Below the pieces are notes generated by a model. The model was given only the letters and a program-made list of their open reading frames with translations. It was not told where the DNA came from and did no database searches. Source: Physcomitrium patens (lineage: Eukaryota > Streptophyta > Bryopsida > Funariales > Funariaceae). From it: a DNA stretch of 64,000 nucleotides. The stretch's first letter is position 1. Every line of letters starts with the position of its first letter. The stretch is from positions 18,035,706-18,099,705 of the forward strand of contig NC_037258.1 in assembly GCF_000002425.4 (NCBI RefSeq). The letters are read 5' to 3'. This document shows, piece after piece, positions 42,201 to 56,400 of this stretch. The position numbers and the translations under genes were made by a program.

Positions 42201-45103
42201 TCAGCCCACAGACACTACACTGGTGTCACCACAGATCTTATAGACCACGATAATCACGAGATATCACACCAGATTCCACATTAAATCTATCCGTCGCTCT
42301 ATCCCTTAATGGGACAGCAGGACAATACTTGGATGATTCTTCATTCAACTCAATCCCATGCACAAGCCTGCAATCAACCACAAGGCAGAGGCTATCCGGT
42401 CTCTCTGTCCAAACTACTTTCATACCATAAACAAGATTGATGGGATCGACAGAAATTCTCCATCAAGACTATCTATTGAATTCAACGCAGCAAACCTATC
42501 CTTCTGGTTCTTGTGACAAACATGAGGACTTTCATTCAACATTTGCAGGATAAATTCTCCACAACAAACAGCAGGACAAGATACACTAGAACGAAATAGT
42601 CAAATACAAATATGTGGACATATCTCACCTGCATGATGACATCAGCCTGCTGTGCAAAGGCTTGCAGATCATCATGTTTTGAAAGAGAAGACAAAGTATT
42701 GGTTATTGGACCCAACAAATCCCTGACGTACCTGCACAAAAGAACTAGACTTATAAATGAACATGTAACCCACCAGAACTAGAGAAGTTTTCCAACCATG
42801 GAATTGATATAATATTCTACGATTGTGGATGCTTGAATTCAGAACAGTAATAAAGATTCCGATGCCAAGAAAGAAACAAAGAAGATATATATGCTGAAGA
42901 AGAAGAGGAATAAGTTCCACGTTCACATAAAACAAACCAGAAATTAGAATATAAATATATATGTTTTGACAAAGGTGGAGAAGTCCCACATCCACTTACT
43001 GATTGGTTGCATCGCCGCTGCCCATACCAGCTGCTGATCGACAGAGGGCCTCTGACAATGCACGCTGCATCACCAAAACAAAATGCAAATTATTTCAATA
43101 TCATGCAAAAACTGGCCGCACTACAGATGACTCCAAATTCAAGGAGTCGTTCGTAAAATGAAAAAGTTAGCATTTATTCGCATACTTTACTTGATTTGGT
43201 GCAAGAGCAGCCCCATGGACAAACTGCTCAAAAACCATTATAAATAGCGTTTGTTCTAACCTGAATTGAAGACGCAAGCAGTGAAAGAGGAGGTTGTTGG
43301 TATGCAAAAGCCTGAGCCAACTCCTGCCAAGGTTCCTGCACATGAATCGCTTCGTTTTAAACTTCATAATCCTAACTCACTCATAAGCTGATACAATTTC
43401 AATATCTGCCAGTTGAAAAGCCGAGGACCCTTTACTGGCCAAATGTAGCAAGTCATCCAATAACATGATAAGCATGACATTAAGATCGAACATATTCACG
43501 ACTTTCTTTCTGTTAAGAAACCACAATCACTGAACACTTGCTAAAATATGCGACACGGGTATTTCCATTCAGGAATACAATATGATTAATGAAACCCACC
43601 AGAGTGACTAAATGAACACAAATGTTGCGTCTCCGGACCAGGGACGGAAGGAGCTGGAATCCCGCAAGTTCCTGACACGAGAAAAAAAGAATTGAACTTC
43701 AAAAATTGCCCAGGCAGGAGGTCTCATCAAAGTTGAAGTAAACCGGTTTAACCCCCTCCATACAGCCGAAAAACTGGACAAACATAACCACATTGTGTAA
43801 CAAAAAACATACCTGCAATGTTCGTTCACCAGGCCACGCTGTGAGCGCGGCTACAGCTACCCTTACAAGTACATCCAGCACAATTTTACCACCCCCTTCC
43901 TCTCCAAATGCCATGACTAGGGGATGAAGTTGTGGACCGGCTATGCCAGACATCTGCTGTTGGTCGCCTTCGTTGCTCGAAGGAGTAGAGTTGGGTCCTC
44001 GCCCTGCGTCGGCTGGCATTAAGTATGTGTCCACCCATCTCCCAAAAAACCACACGACAGCCTGCAAGCGATAATCCAACTACTTAAGAACCATTTGTAC
44101 ATCATTTGTACTCGGTTGCACCAGATTATGATTATGAACGTGGACACTTGCAAAACGCGAAACCGTCTCATATTTTTCTGAAGTAAAAAGGTCATCCTCG
44201 CCACTATTTGAATGATGAACTTCACAATTGGCAATATGCAAATTATTTCTTATGCCAAGTAGGATCAGAGTTTCTCAGGGTGTCTCAAACAATACTAGGA
44301 CATTTTACAAACCCGAAACTTAAAACCATCGGTTTCAAACAGTGAGACTCTACAATCTGAAGAGTGAATGGCCAGATATACTAGCACGATCTATTAACTT
44401 AATTATTCTAGAAATATATCTACTGAGACTGCATCATTGACACAATAACTGCAACCGCGGCATGTAAGAGCGAGAGTATTGTTGTCTTGTGATAAATTGG
44501 TCATGTCACAAGAAACAGGCTCCACCTACACATCTGTAGACTAGCAACATTTGAAGCATTAAAAATTCAGAGAGAATAAAAAGCAACGCATCTCTTATTG
44601 CTACCTCCATCAGACGCGAACTGAAGAACTCCGTTCGAAAAGCTATATTCAGGCTCTGGCGTGCCAATTCAATGACGGATCTGGAGCCAAAAAGACATCT
44701 CATAAGCACCAACCAACTTAAAAACTTCGCAGTCTTCAAAAACACAAAACGTTGTTGAAGCAAAAGTAAATAGAGCGAAGGACAAAAACATACACCATGC
44801 TCAAACAAAGCACTAGGAACTTCATTCATATTCCAAAATGAAAAAGACACAGATGCCAACCGAGAAAGTAACACAGCTGGATGATTAGCAGCCTCTGCTG
44901 TGCTCACACTCAGCGCTGATATGGACTCTGGGACCTGCAGATGAATGTCCAAGAGATCTTTTTTAAGAACATACAAAAGTAACTCGTAGAAAATTCTCAT
45001 CACGACTTCTGAAAACAAGAGGCTGGTACAGAGGGTCAGACAAGTCCAAGAACAAACAAAAAAATATATTTGATAATAAAAACACAATGTAATATAAGAA
45101 GAA

Positions 45104-45150
<47 letters not shown>

Positions 45151-48100
45151 ACAACAACAACAGGCAGAGCGAATTTAAGGACTAGTTCTAAGATGATTAT
45201 ATATATATAGATTAGCATTACATCTAAAAACTTACCAGAGGTGTTTCACCATCCCCACAATCCGCAAGAACATGTCCTGACATTAACAAAAGCCAATGTA
45301 GCTCCTCCAATACTGTTGTAGGATCATTTCTTCCGCCTGCGCACTAATATTTTTCCCATGCAGCTCTATCAAGAAAACTAGGAGGTATACCGCATAAAAG
45401 AATAAATGACATCTACTAAGAAACAATAGCAGTACGGAAGTTGAGAAAGCTTCACAAACGCTTTGACAATGCATGAAAATTAATTAACTTGTACAAAAAC
45501 AACCGAATGACTAATGCTAGAGTCTAAATATACTAAACAAAGAGATTAACGTACTTGATGTAGCCAAGCGCAGCGTTCAGTGATAAGCCTTGCAAGATAT
45601 GGAACAGTTGACAAAGGAGCTGCCCGAGCCACCAATGCTACCGCACTCAAATGCTCGTCTCTTGCTGCATGTAACACCCTTACATCGTCAGTTTTCTATT
45701 AATCACTGACAACAGGACATAGGAACCCAATCTTGTGTACACCAACCAAAGAACAAAATTAAATGAATGCATCTTCTACAATTCACTTATAAAAAGAGGA
45801 GAAATTAGCAGATTCGTAAAGCTAATTAAATTAAACACCTGCAATGACTCATACAACTCAATATACTTTCTCTATTTTGTTGAATGATTAAGCTGAACAC
45901 CTGCAATGCTAGCACGGAGTAGTTCAGCAGCATCATCTTCATCATTTGCTGACGCTGCAGCAGCTGTGAACACAAGACAAGGTTAGAAGAATTATGAAGA
46001 CAATCCAGTTAGTTGTCCTCCTTAAAATATCACCCGTAGCAGGAAATCAAGAGCAAATAAGTCACAACGAAGACAAACAAGAAACCATAAAACAGGAATT
46101 TAGTACAACACCTCTCACTTCAGTTTCCACGTAAGCTTGGAAAACTGCAGCAGCTGCCTCGACACCGGTGGAGGGGAATGGTATCCTCTTACTGAAATCT
46201 GCAGGCTGAATGCAGGATGACGCAATCAAGAAGTCTGCATTGTGGTAAAAAATGGGTACAAATGCAGTGGAAAGTACTTATATTCTAAACGATCCACTTC
46301 TAATTATGTGTTAAGAATAATAAAAAAGTTTCAATTCTGCGGAGAACACAAATGGCAGGAGAGTTCCAGAATCCAGCACAAACAGAAACCGTGCTTGGGA
46401 TGCAAAACCTAAGGAACAGGGAACGATGATCAGGCAGCATAGGATTCTTTTAAACTCTCGCCAAGAAGCACTAGAATTAGCTTATGATTCGACAAAAATT
46501 TGAGCAACAGAGATGCACAAGAAAATTATGCATGAACTTCCAGGCATCTGATGATTAATTAAATATAATCTCCTAATCACAACTAGAAAGATGCTTACTT
46601 GTAGGAGAACAGTCCAGGTATCTAAAAGAGTATCGAGAGCTTCTGCAGCCCATGTATCCTCTTCTTTACCATTCTGCTCACGGGCCTTGATAACCTCTCG
46701 CGTAAGGGAAGCTAACAGGCTCAAAGTACCTGATGATCTGTTTTTAAAAAGCAACTCAACATATTCATATGAAGGAGAGGATGACATCCATGTCGAACAA
46801 AATAAAAGCCGAAAAGATCATGAAAATGAAGGAACTTTACGAGCCAAAAAATAATTACACTAAAAAGCCAATACGATATAAGATAAAAACCTCCAAGACC
46901 ATACAGATATGATATTTAGAAGATAGATTGAACTATAAGACTGGACTTGCAACTATCGAAGTCCACCTTCTACCTCATCAAAAATTACAAAGATGACGAT
47001 CGGACGCCTTGACTCTGAATCAATAAATTCCCCTCACCTAGATACAGGTTTGAGAAGTTGATCGAATGCCGATGGAGAGTTTACACTGGCAACAGCCACA
47101 AGAGCCCGACATCCATCCAACAGTTCACTGCAGCCGAGAACACGAAAAATTTCATAAATATACGCATAAAAAACACAGACACAATAATCCTGAAGAGGAT
47201 ATATTCTTCTCCGCTTAATCCAGAGTCAACTATCTAAACAAACAAGGAAATGCATGTCAAAGCTCACCCACCTTTCAGAAGTTGAACCTGCTAACAGAGC
47301 CCTGACAACAGCTTCAGGTGGATCTAACCAAGACGTAATTCCTGTCATTAGACGTTGGAGATGAAGCTCTTGTGTTACGAACCCATCTGTAAAAACACAG
47401 TACGTGATTATATACTTGAATTTGATAAACCAGTAAAGCTTTCATCTCTCATCTTGTGATAAACTATCAGACACCAACAAATAAAACGTCATGCCTACAA
47501 GGCGACAATCCAACTCACCAGGTGAAAAGATGCTCCCATTTAAGGAGCATAACTGAACAATGAGCTGGCGAGCGGAAACCGCAAGAGGTGAATCCAGCCA
47601 TGAAGGTCCACCAAATTGTCTTTGGCGAATATGTGAATAAAGCTCCAAGATCCAATTCACCCGATTAGCTTCCAACAAAACATCATGCCAAACTGGCCCT
47701 GGCTGCGTAGACATTCAAATCAAGGAGTAAGACAACAGCCAAAGAAGATATTTATAGAAACTGACCTAACCACCGAAAATAACTGGAACGTGGCTTTAGT
47801 ACAAAGAGGATATCACAATAATTTTAAAAATGCCAAGAGCAAAAATCCTTCGGAATTTTCAAATATGTAGAAAAATCGAGGAACTAATTTCCAACATTCA
47901 TACCTGGACCAAGGACGCATGATCACCAGGACGATTGGAAATATTTGTGTCTCGCCCTATTGAAGATATAAAAGCATTCGTTTTACTTTTCCCCATGACA
48001 ACGGAACCGTTAATACTACGAACCCAATTTGTGCCTTGGAATTCCCAGTTTAAAAGTTGAGACATAAGCCTTAATGCTGATGCACAGACATTAATATCCA

Positions 48101-50968
48101 TTGCACCCCCAACTCCTTGTAGAGCCCTTTCGGCAGATGTTACTGCAGCTTCTTGAGCCCACGTGTAGAATACCTGTCATACAGAAAGCACTTCTTAGCA
48201 CCAGAGTCAACTTCTACTCATCAATAGTATCCTGACTAGATGTTACCCACAAACGAATGAACAACAATCCATAAAAGCAGCCACAACATCAATTTGAGGC
48301 ACTAAAATTGAAGATTATGCATACTCTTCAGTAATTTATGACATTTGGAAACGGTGTTCCGAATTAAGGAAAAGGAGAAGTTTCTTACATGTAAATAATC
48401 TAGTTCCAGAGAGGCCCGACAATGTTCGTGCACTTCTGCGGGTAAGCCCATTGCGCTGGCAGTGGAAGGAGCGAACTCGGAAACCAACGCCTCTAGTAAC
48501 GCTATACCAGATCGTTGTGCAGCAGGCCCATGGGCCCCTAAAACAGCTTGCCTGACCTGCACAGGAACGACTTGATTTATATCACGTACAAACCAGAAAA
48601 ATCGTCACACCAACGAAAGTTGAAGAAGAGATAGTAAGACAGTAAGACATAGATATGCATTCTTGAAAGCATTAAAACAATACTATACTTCTGAAGAAGC
48701 AGCTGCGAAGTCGAGGATACAGAAGTGTAATCACGAATATAAAGAGTAAAGAATAGAGAAACAAGGTGAACATTTCTACGTAGAGCAGAAGCCATCATGA
48801 CTCAGCAACCAACAAATCCCGAAGGGTTGCATTCTGACATTAATGAAGTCACAGCTTACAGCTTGACAAAAATGCACATCAACTACAAATCTACGCGACA
48901 TCGGTTACCTCAGAAAAAAATGCTTCCTTCTCCGTGGCAACAGACTCCAACCTGCCACCACGAAAACTTTACTGCTCAGGCTTTTCAAACTTGACCATCA
49001 ATGGCTGTGGTTTCAAAAGAAAACCATACGTAAGAGTCTTCTTGAAACCTTCCTATTAAAAATATGCCTACTACTAGTCAACTTACATACCAAATAGACG
49101 AAATAACGACAATTCAATCACAAAGAGGTACCCCTAAACTACTCATGCCCTCGAACTCCTCAAAGCAGGAATAATTGGATAAAGAGAATGCATCAACTCT
49201 TGCAACGGAAGTAAGGTTTCATTGACACTCCACGTCAAAATTTACCATAAAATAGCCACATACCAGAGATTCAGTAACTAAGAAAACAAAAATAGCATCT
49301 GAATATACCCAAGTGGCATTTTCGTTGATGATTCTAGAATCAAGTATGTTGTGTGACACAAGTGTGAAACTAAATACTGCGTGAATCTTGCCATGAACAT
49401 GCTTTATCAATGGAAAGTCGCTACGTACCAGCCTCTTTTCAACAGCACAGCGGCTACTGATAAAACCTTCATTTGAACATAGGCTTCTGCAGCATCAGCT
49501 CTCGCCATCACATAATGTAGACAATATCTGATACAACAATTCGAAAACTTCAATTTCTCACGTCAATAGTACACATTACAGCTGAATCACAAGTGCATTT
49601 CAAGTGGAAACATTGCGTTCATACACTTTACAATGGTAAGAGAATAATAATAATAATGTAAAAGGACATTTCATGAGACAAGTAGAAATTACGTTCGCAG
49701 GTTGCTCCTCTCGTCTGCTGTGAGTAAGGGCCACTCCCGGATAGCAGCTTCCTGCATTGTAGCTGCTGCTTGAAACCTTGCTGTGGCCATTTGCGAGTGT
49801 TCTGTACAAATATAAGCAATCTGGGTAAGCGTATCTTGAGAAGCTGCACACCACATATATCCGATATTGCAATTAGCCAACACCAGAATTCCAATTCCAG
49901 ATTGGGACAAAAGGCTAGACCTAGGATGTATTGGCATGCTGGTGTTGGTTGAGATGATTTTCGAAATGCAAGCAATGTCGCCTCGGCAGCAGCTCTAGAA
50001 CTTGGATCCTGAGAATCAGTCACAAGGGCACCATCAATAATAATATTCAACTCATCTGTTCCATGAAACCTTCTAAAAGTGAACATCGACTGCTTTCCCA
50101 TCAATTCTCAGTCTTAGCAAAGCTCAAGCTGCTGAGAGTCCGTATTCTATGATTCATGTGAGCGATAGGTATTTAGAAAATCATCAAAGTTAGAAATAAG
50201 GACGAATTTTTCCCACACTAGCGACAAGCACATTGCTTCCACACATCCACGAACTTTGTACACTCCTTAAACAACTCGGCTGCCTCACTTCGATATCAAG
50301 TTCATCAAGACAGAACTTTATCATTGTAATTGGCACGTAAATAGACTCTACTCTCCAGAAGTATGATTCCCTAGCTAGAACATTACCATAATGAGATGCC
50401 CTGAGTACAACCAGGACAGAATAGTATCTTCGACTCTGCCCTTGCACTAAGGAAAAGGAGACTCATCTTTGAAAGTCTTGATAGACCCCATTTACAGTCT
50501 GAAAAGATTACTGGATGGTTTTCAAATAATTCTAGTCCAAGTACTCAGCGCCTATTTAACCTCTGAGCGACACCAATAATCATTCCCAATATGTAGTCTC
50601 GAAGTATTCGTTCTAGACACAAAGCTGCAGAAAACTGGCAGGTGCCTCAGCATTGCAAGACAAATGGCTCCTCGCGCCAAGGGCACCCCACAAATTCCTT
50701 AGGAAGATCGCTAACAGATTTATTACTCTTCTTACCAGTCAACTCAATTTGACTCTTACTTAGCTCCGCGAGAAACTTTCAATTCTTTCCTGTTTATGTC
50801 GTTGAAAATCAGTAACCTTATTACCTGACCTAGATCTGTAATCGATGGCCAACAATGTACCTGAAGTGCTGCACAAGCCTGTTCTACAGCTTTCATGACG
50901 CTCGCCAGGCGCTCCAAATCGTTGTTCGTAGTGGGCTGTTGCTGCCATCCTCCCTGCTCTAGCCCCAT
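39297..50968 (-). CDS. XPO4: Exportin-4 homologue, 29 coding exons
   Basis: A karyopherin-beta nuclear export receptor; animal Exportin-4 carries eIF5A and Smad3 with RanGTP through the nuclear pore. The plant cargo is not shown here. Exons (high to low): 50968-50861, 50008-49921, 49801-49693, 49527-49429, 48951-48909, 48556-48389, 48173-47904, 47702-47519, 47386-47272, 47127-47038, 46737-46599, 46205-46112, 45963-45901, 45664-45555, 45343-45236, 44934-44796, 44680-44605, 44061-43813, 43671-43600, 43335-43261, 43064-43000, 42731-42629, 42110-41979, 41575-41324, 41186-41133, 40556-40443, 40262-40066, 39710-39641, 39485-39297. All chosen introns are GT-AG and phases agree except between exons 16 and 17. 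The product is about 1,190 residues, near the family size. Family-like segments: AAAEATLLAFRKSSQP, AAIREWPLL, LLNWEFQG, LEVYPEKVAKLSPEG and the C-terminal DRQNRRKFRENLYSFL. ATG 50968 is the first in frame and gives MGLEQGGW. Confidence 0.9.
45105..45148 (+). repeat. A44 run in an XPO4 intron
   Basis: Forty-four consecutive A residues on the + strand (T on the gene strand) within the intron between exons 15 and 16. No retroposed sequence or duplication is evident next to it. Confidence 0.9.
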
Positions 50969-52100
50969 CCCTCTCAATCTCTACCGTCCAAAACTGTAAT
51001 TTCAAAATCCAGCCTTGGGTTCCAGCATCAACTCGTTGCCAGCTATCATAGCAATTTCACCACCAGCCCTATTCCAGCACACTGCGAACAACAAAAGAAC
51101 GCGATCACCATTACTGAAAAAATTTAAAACACCATCACAAATTACATAGACTATAACAACGTTACATTGATTCTATTGAAAGTCGTAAACGTTAATGGTG
51201 CATTTATTGCGCTTCCTCTCCGTCACAATGCAGCTCGTGATCTTTCTCTCATTCTTAAGATCGGATCAATGTCGAGATCCAGGACTGTGAAGAGTAAGAA
51301 ATTCATTCCGCCAGTCATCTGTCAGTTGAAAGTTGAAAGAGAAAAATAAATCTGCAATCAAACATCTATCTTTGAGGCTCCCAGTCCACCAAGTGGCGAC
51401 CTTAAATTTAATACATCAATGGAATTATGCCGCTGCCGTGTCCGTTATATATTGCCCTAATCCTTGGTAGCCGGGCAGAGAGCAGAAGAGCACGCGCGAC
51501 AACAAAAACCTGGCGAAAACGTCTGAAAAAAGAAACGTCCTCGCTTCTAAAGCTCTAGCAACCACACCGAAAACCCTCTGCCACTTCGAAGATTCGAATG
51601 TCGCCCCATTACCTGTAGACCACAGACATATAACGCAAGAGCAAGGCCAGAAAGCAACCCTTGCTCACAGAAACTCTCACGCAAACAAAAATAGCCTAAA
51701 AACTGTCCCCTACAGCCCCACGGACTGCAAGTAAACCGAGCTCACACCAGCTCTACTGTCGCGACTATCCCCAGAACCCCAAAACCTAAAACTACGCTGT
51801 ATAGTCAGCTCCTGAAAAACTGCGAAGCAGCAAGCCAACGCTTGCTTGGAATATATCAGCAAACAAAGCAACAAAGGTGGAGAAAAGTAACTACCGAAAA
51901 TAGAGAACGACTGAAACACACGAGCCAAGTCGAAAGGAATGATCAATGAAACATGAATAAGCCAGCAACTACACGCAGAAGATGGTCACCACGAACACAT
52001 TCTTCGCTGGATCCGCAGTTGCCTGGGGCAGTGGAGCGAAGGTGAAAGCGCACTTAAACAGCACTATTTTAAACGTTCCTTCTCTTTTCGTTCGTTCTAC
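50969..52100 (-). promoter_or_regulatory. Upstream region and probable leader of XPO4
   Basis: About 1.1 kb of balanced base composition upstream of the XPO4 ATG. No clear TATA box was found at a fixed distance; the 5' leader may contain an intron. Open frames here lack recognisable domains. Limits are approximate. Confidence 0.4.
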
Positions 52101-53405
52101 TATTATTCAGTCGTGTGCGATACGTGTGAATAAATTTTAGCTTCAGCAAGATAATAATATTTTCGATTGATCTGCTCAATTAATTCCTAACTTTAGAGGC
52201 ATAAAGTTCACAAGCAGAGAGAAGAGAGGATTTAGAGGGCTTTTTCTCTGCTCCTTACTTTCTAGTTTCTGACTTGACTGTCAGTGAGAGTGCGCATGAG
52301 TCGCATCGCTATAATAAATGATGAACAACTGCGACGAGGCTCTCTATTGCTAACACCCAGAGATGGGTCCACCCCCAGTGTTTTGTGTGGGAGCCATTGT
52401 GTTAAGTATGTAAGACCTGCACTTTGGAGGCACTCGCTATTAATTTGCTCGTAACTCCAGTTTCTTAGTTTCATCATATTCTGCAGCCCAGTAAGGACAT
52501 AACAGTAGGACTTGGCACCGTGATAGTTTAGAGATAAGTGGTAGAAATGTGTGATCCAACATATTTACGAAGAATCCATTGGACGTCGTGCACTGAAATT
52601 ACTGTCTTCATCTTCCTGCTAATCGTTCTCACAAGGAATGACACACTTAGAGAGAAGGAACTGTAGGCAGTTTGAGTAAGATTCAAAGGTCATCGTGAAA
52701 TTTTACTTAGTAATCTAATGCGGAAAACTCGATTGAAAGAAATTAACCGATATAGATTCAATACGCCGTGCAAAGTAAACGCACTAGACGTAACACAAAT
52801 GCCATGAACGCAATTTATTATCCTGGTCAGCTTCCAGCCGAAATGACATTCAGAAACCTTCGGCACAATTCAGGTCAACAATACCAAAGGAGCATAAATT
52901 CATATGTCGCTGATGAAGCATAATTCATTCTCAAATTCTGTCAACTAAAGCGACAGTGCAAAGGCTTCGTTTAAGAACAAGATTTAAACACATTCGAGGG
53001 AATTTCTGGTGAGTCGATCCCAAGTAGGATCGTCATGAAATTTTCGAGAGCTGCATCATTGCTGAGAGTGAATATGATTGTCATCTCTATAACTGAGAGA
53101 AGATAATCCTGGCATGGCAAGTCGACCAATATTGTTATGAAAATTATTATACGTGTTATTATGCTGCAATTTGAACCTCTCCCCCGAAACATCAAATCCA
53201 GTAACAACTCCCAGGTTCAGCACATGAAGGGTTGCTTGATGTTGCCCAGGCACAAGTATTTCAGCTGCATCCAAAACACCAGCCACAACAAAGATGTGAC
53301 TAAGTTTGCATACATGGATCGTGGCAACAACACAAGGAGATAATGTATCAAAACACCAGATTGAAATGATCTCAGTTCATGGATGTAAAGTTCTGTGATG
53401 TGTCT
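52101..53405. other. Intergenic DNA between XPO4 and SSADH
   Basis: This contains the presumed 3' untranslated region of SSADH (an AATAAA on the - strand lies near 52815). The 76-codon - strand frame at 53056-53286 has no recognisable domain and is probably within that untranslated region. Nothing else is supported. Confidence 0.45.
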
Positions 53406-56400
53406 TCATACATTTCTGCACATCTTAACAAGCGGCCTTGTCACCTGGGAAATAGCATGGTTTAAGAAGGAATGGCTGATTCCAAGAATGTACCTCAAGA
53501 TACTCATCAATTCCGTAGTTGGAACCTTCACGACCTAGTCCAGATTGCTTCGTTCCCCCAAAAGGAGCCACCTGAGGGTGATCCAAAGCACAGAGGGAAA
53601 CATGTTAAGACAGCTGTTACGAAGGTCTCAGTTCATCGGTTAACGGCTAGATTAACACTACATGGATCCCAAAATATTTAGACAGGCAGCAATCAAGTGA
53701 CGCATACCTCAGACGAAATCAGGGTCTCATTCAGACCAACCATGCCATAATCCAAAGCCTCAGCGATACGCCAACCATGCTCGATGTTCTCTGTGTAGGC
53801 ATACGCTGCTAAGCCTGTCCAACCACCCACACTATCCATAAGTACGTGTCGATACGTCTGCGCTATACCTAATCCTTCCAGGTTACTGTTTCTGTGTCAC
53901 ATAACATGCTTATCAATTTTGACGTGAAAACATCAACTCTCTGATCCAGGTACAGCAGTTTGGTCAGAAGTAACTGCCATTAATTCATTGAAAACACACC
54001 AAAGAAATAAATCGCTTGCTTCATTATAAAAATGTGCCGTGATATACCATATTCAGTATCATTTGCCATCTTGATAGCCTCTTCATCCGTCTGGAAGCGC
54101 ATAAGAGGTGCTACAGGACCAAAAACCTCCTCTCTTTACAAATAAAAAATCAATTTTTAATGAATGTTAACGCATCATCCAAATCTCGTGGAAAAATTTC
54201 CAAAGGAAGCACACACAGATCCAAATCATCAGGCGATTTAACATCCACAATCATGCATTTTTACTCCTTTCAGCAAGCTACCTTCAGTGTGCATCCACTA
54301 GCATAAACACCTATTTAATGAAAAAGCCAAGGGCCTCACCTAAATATTAGCATCTCATCGTTACAACCGCAAAGAACAGTAGGTTGATAAAATGTGCCTC
54401 CTAGACTATGTCGTTTGCCTCCTACCAGCACTTTAGCACCCTGCAAAATCCACATCAGGTTGTGAGCAAGGTAGAATTTATTTTTTCACAACAATATACT
54501 GCCTCATAAAATCAGCACTGCATTAGTTGTGCACACAAATGGTTCCGCTAACTGTGAATAAGATTCTACCTTGGACACTGCATCTTGGACATGCGCTTCC
54601 ACCTGTGGAGCCCATAAAACCAAGTCAAATATAAGTTGGTCGAATAAAATCCGGAATTATTTAACCCAGTTGCTAACTATGTCAACAATAATCGAGATGG
54701 ATACTGCACTGATAAAGTCCTCTCAAAGAGAATTTTCCATTGCCGCAAATCATCATCATCTTTAGAATAAAACAAATCAAGAGGTCGATGCTTTATAAGG
54801 GTTTTGATAATCGAGTGTAACCAGAAATTTTAAGAGTAAAGCTCTCACCTTTTTCAACGAAGCCTCATTGATTAGCGGTCCCTGCACAAATTAAGACCTA
54901 TTACTACAGCATCATCACGGGAAGCGTTTCCAACTGAAAGCAAAGCATAGTCTACCCGAAATGTCCACAATCCCCGGTAACAATTGGCGTTCGTACGAAC
55001 CTGGGTCACCCCTGGGTCTAGTCCATGACCTACACGCAACTTTTGTACTGCCTTCGTAAAAGCTTCTGAAAATTTGTCATATATGCCTGTCATTAAATAC
55101 AGAAAATAGTCAATGCGACAGTCAGTGTGTCTGTAGCCATCGAGATAACCTCCTTCTAATATGTCTAAAACAAAATTCACAAACTACAACTCGATCAGGG
55201 CGCATTCTCTCAGTGATACTTCCATCACTGTTGTAATGCTTCTAAACTGGTGAAGACTTTTACAGGAGAATCTCACCATCCTGCACAAGAATTCGGTTGA
55301 CGCAAACACAAGTCTGGCCTGCATTTCTGTATTTTCCATAGAGCTGTATCCCATAAATTGCACCAAGCTCATAAACCACATGAGATTACAGTGTTCATAC
55401 CAAACTCTCTCTGAAGCCATATTTTTAAAATTTCTGATCATCTAAAGCAAGAATGCCTAGAACTCAAACCAAATACAGCAGACAAGACAATTAATGAAAT
55501 CCAGAATATAGAAAAATGAGAACACTAATTATCGTAAAACATCAAGCTATGCAAGCTTACCGCTCCTTGAACAGCAATCTCTATGTCAGCATCATTAAAA
55601 ATGATGAGAGGTGCATTTCCACCGAGTTCGAGAGATATCTGTGTCCACATAAATTTGACGCATTAGTATTTTCAACTTACAAAAACATAAGCTCTTATGG
55701 AACTCAAAATTCTTCTACAACCAAGTAGTTCTGAATCACATCAATCTACACATGGTAATTACATCATTGAATTGTATGGTTGTGAGAATAGTACAATTTC
55801 GACATGATTTTCTAGAAATAAACTCATTTTGCACCTGTTACTGAAATAGATTAATCAAAAATCTACTCCAGACCACATGCAATTCACCTTCTTCACAGTT
55901 TTGGAAGCAGCAGCCATAAGTAATTTTCCGACGTGCGTAGAGCCTGTAAATGTAATCTTCCGCACCTGAGGACACCCGATTGCAGAAGCTTGCACACTTA
56001 GCAGAGTGTTGAAATAACAGCTCGTAAGTGTGCAGTTTCAGGCACACAAGAATTCTTTCATCCAACATTTCAAATTTAATATGCAGATTAGATCAGTCTG
56101 TCATTTGTTCCCAAATAATCCAGGCACAAAAGAGTATTTTATGTGGCTTTTCACCTTAAGCAAAAGCAAGTGGGGAGAATATTTCATAGAAAAACGTCAA
56201 AGTGAAGACGTGATTATAACGGTGTGTAGATGCATGAAAGTAGAACTACCTCGTTGCTATCCATCATTGCAGCACCGATTTCAACAGCATCCCCCATCAC
56301 CACATTCAGTACACCCTATCATATGCCACAAGAGCACGATATGAGAAACTTATTCTACAAAAGAACATCTCGTGTCGATTGCAATATGTGGTTACTGGAA

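Noticed and set aside
45105-45148. A44 run as a sign of a retroposed gene copy
   Set aside because: No coding or SINE-like sequence precedes it and no flanking duplication is visible; it is an intronic homopolymer.
53056-53286. 76-codon - strand frame after SSADH
   Set aside because: No similarity to the SSADH tail and no supporting splice sites; probably untranslated region.
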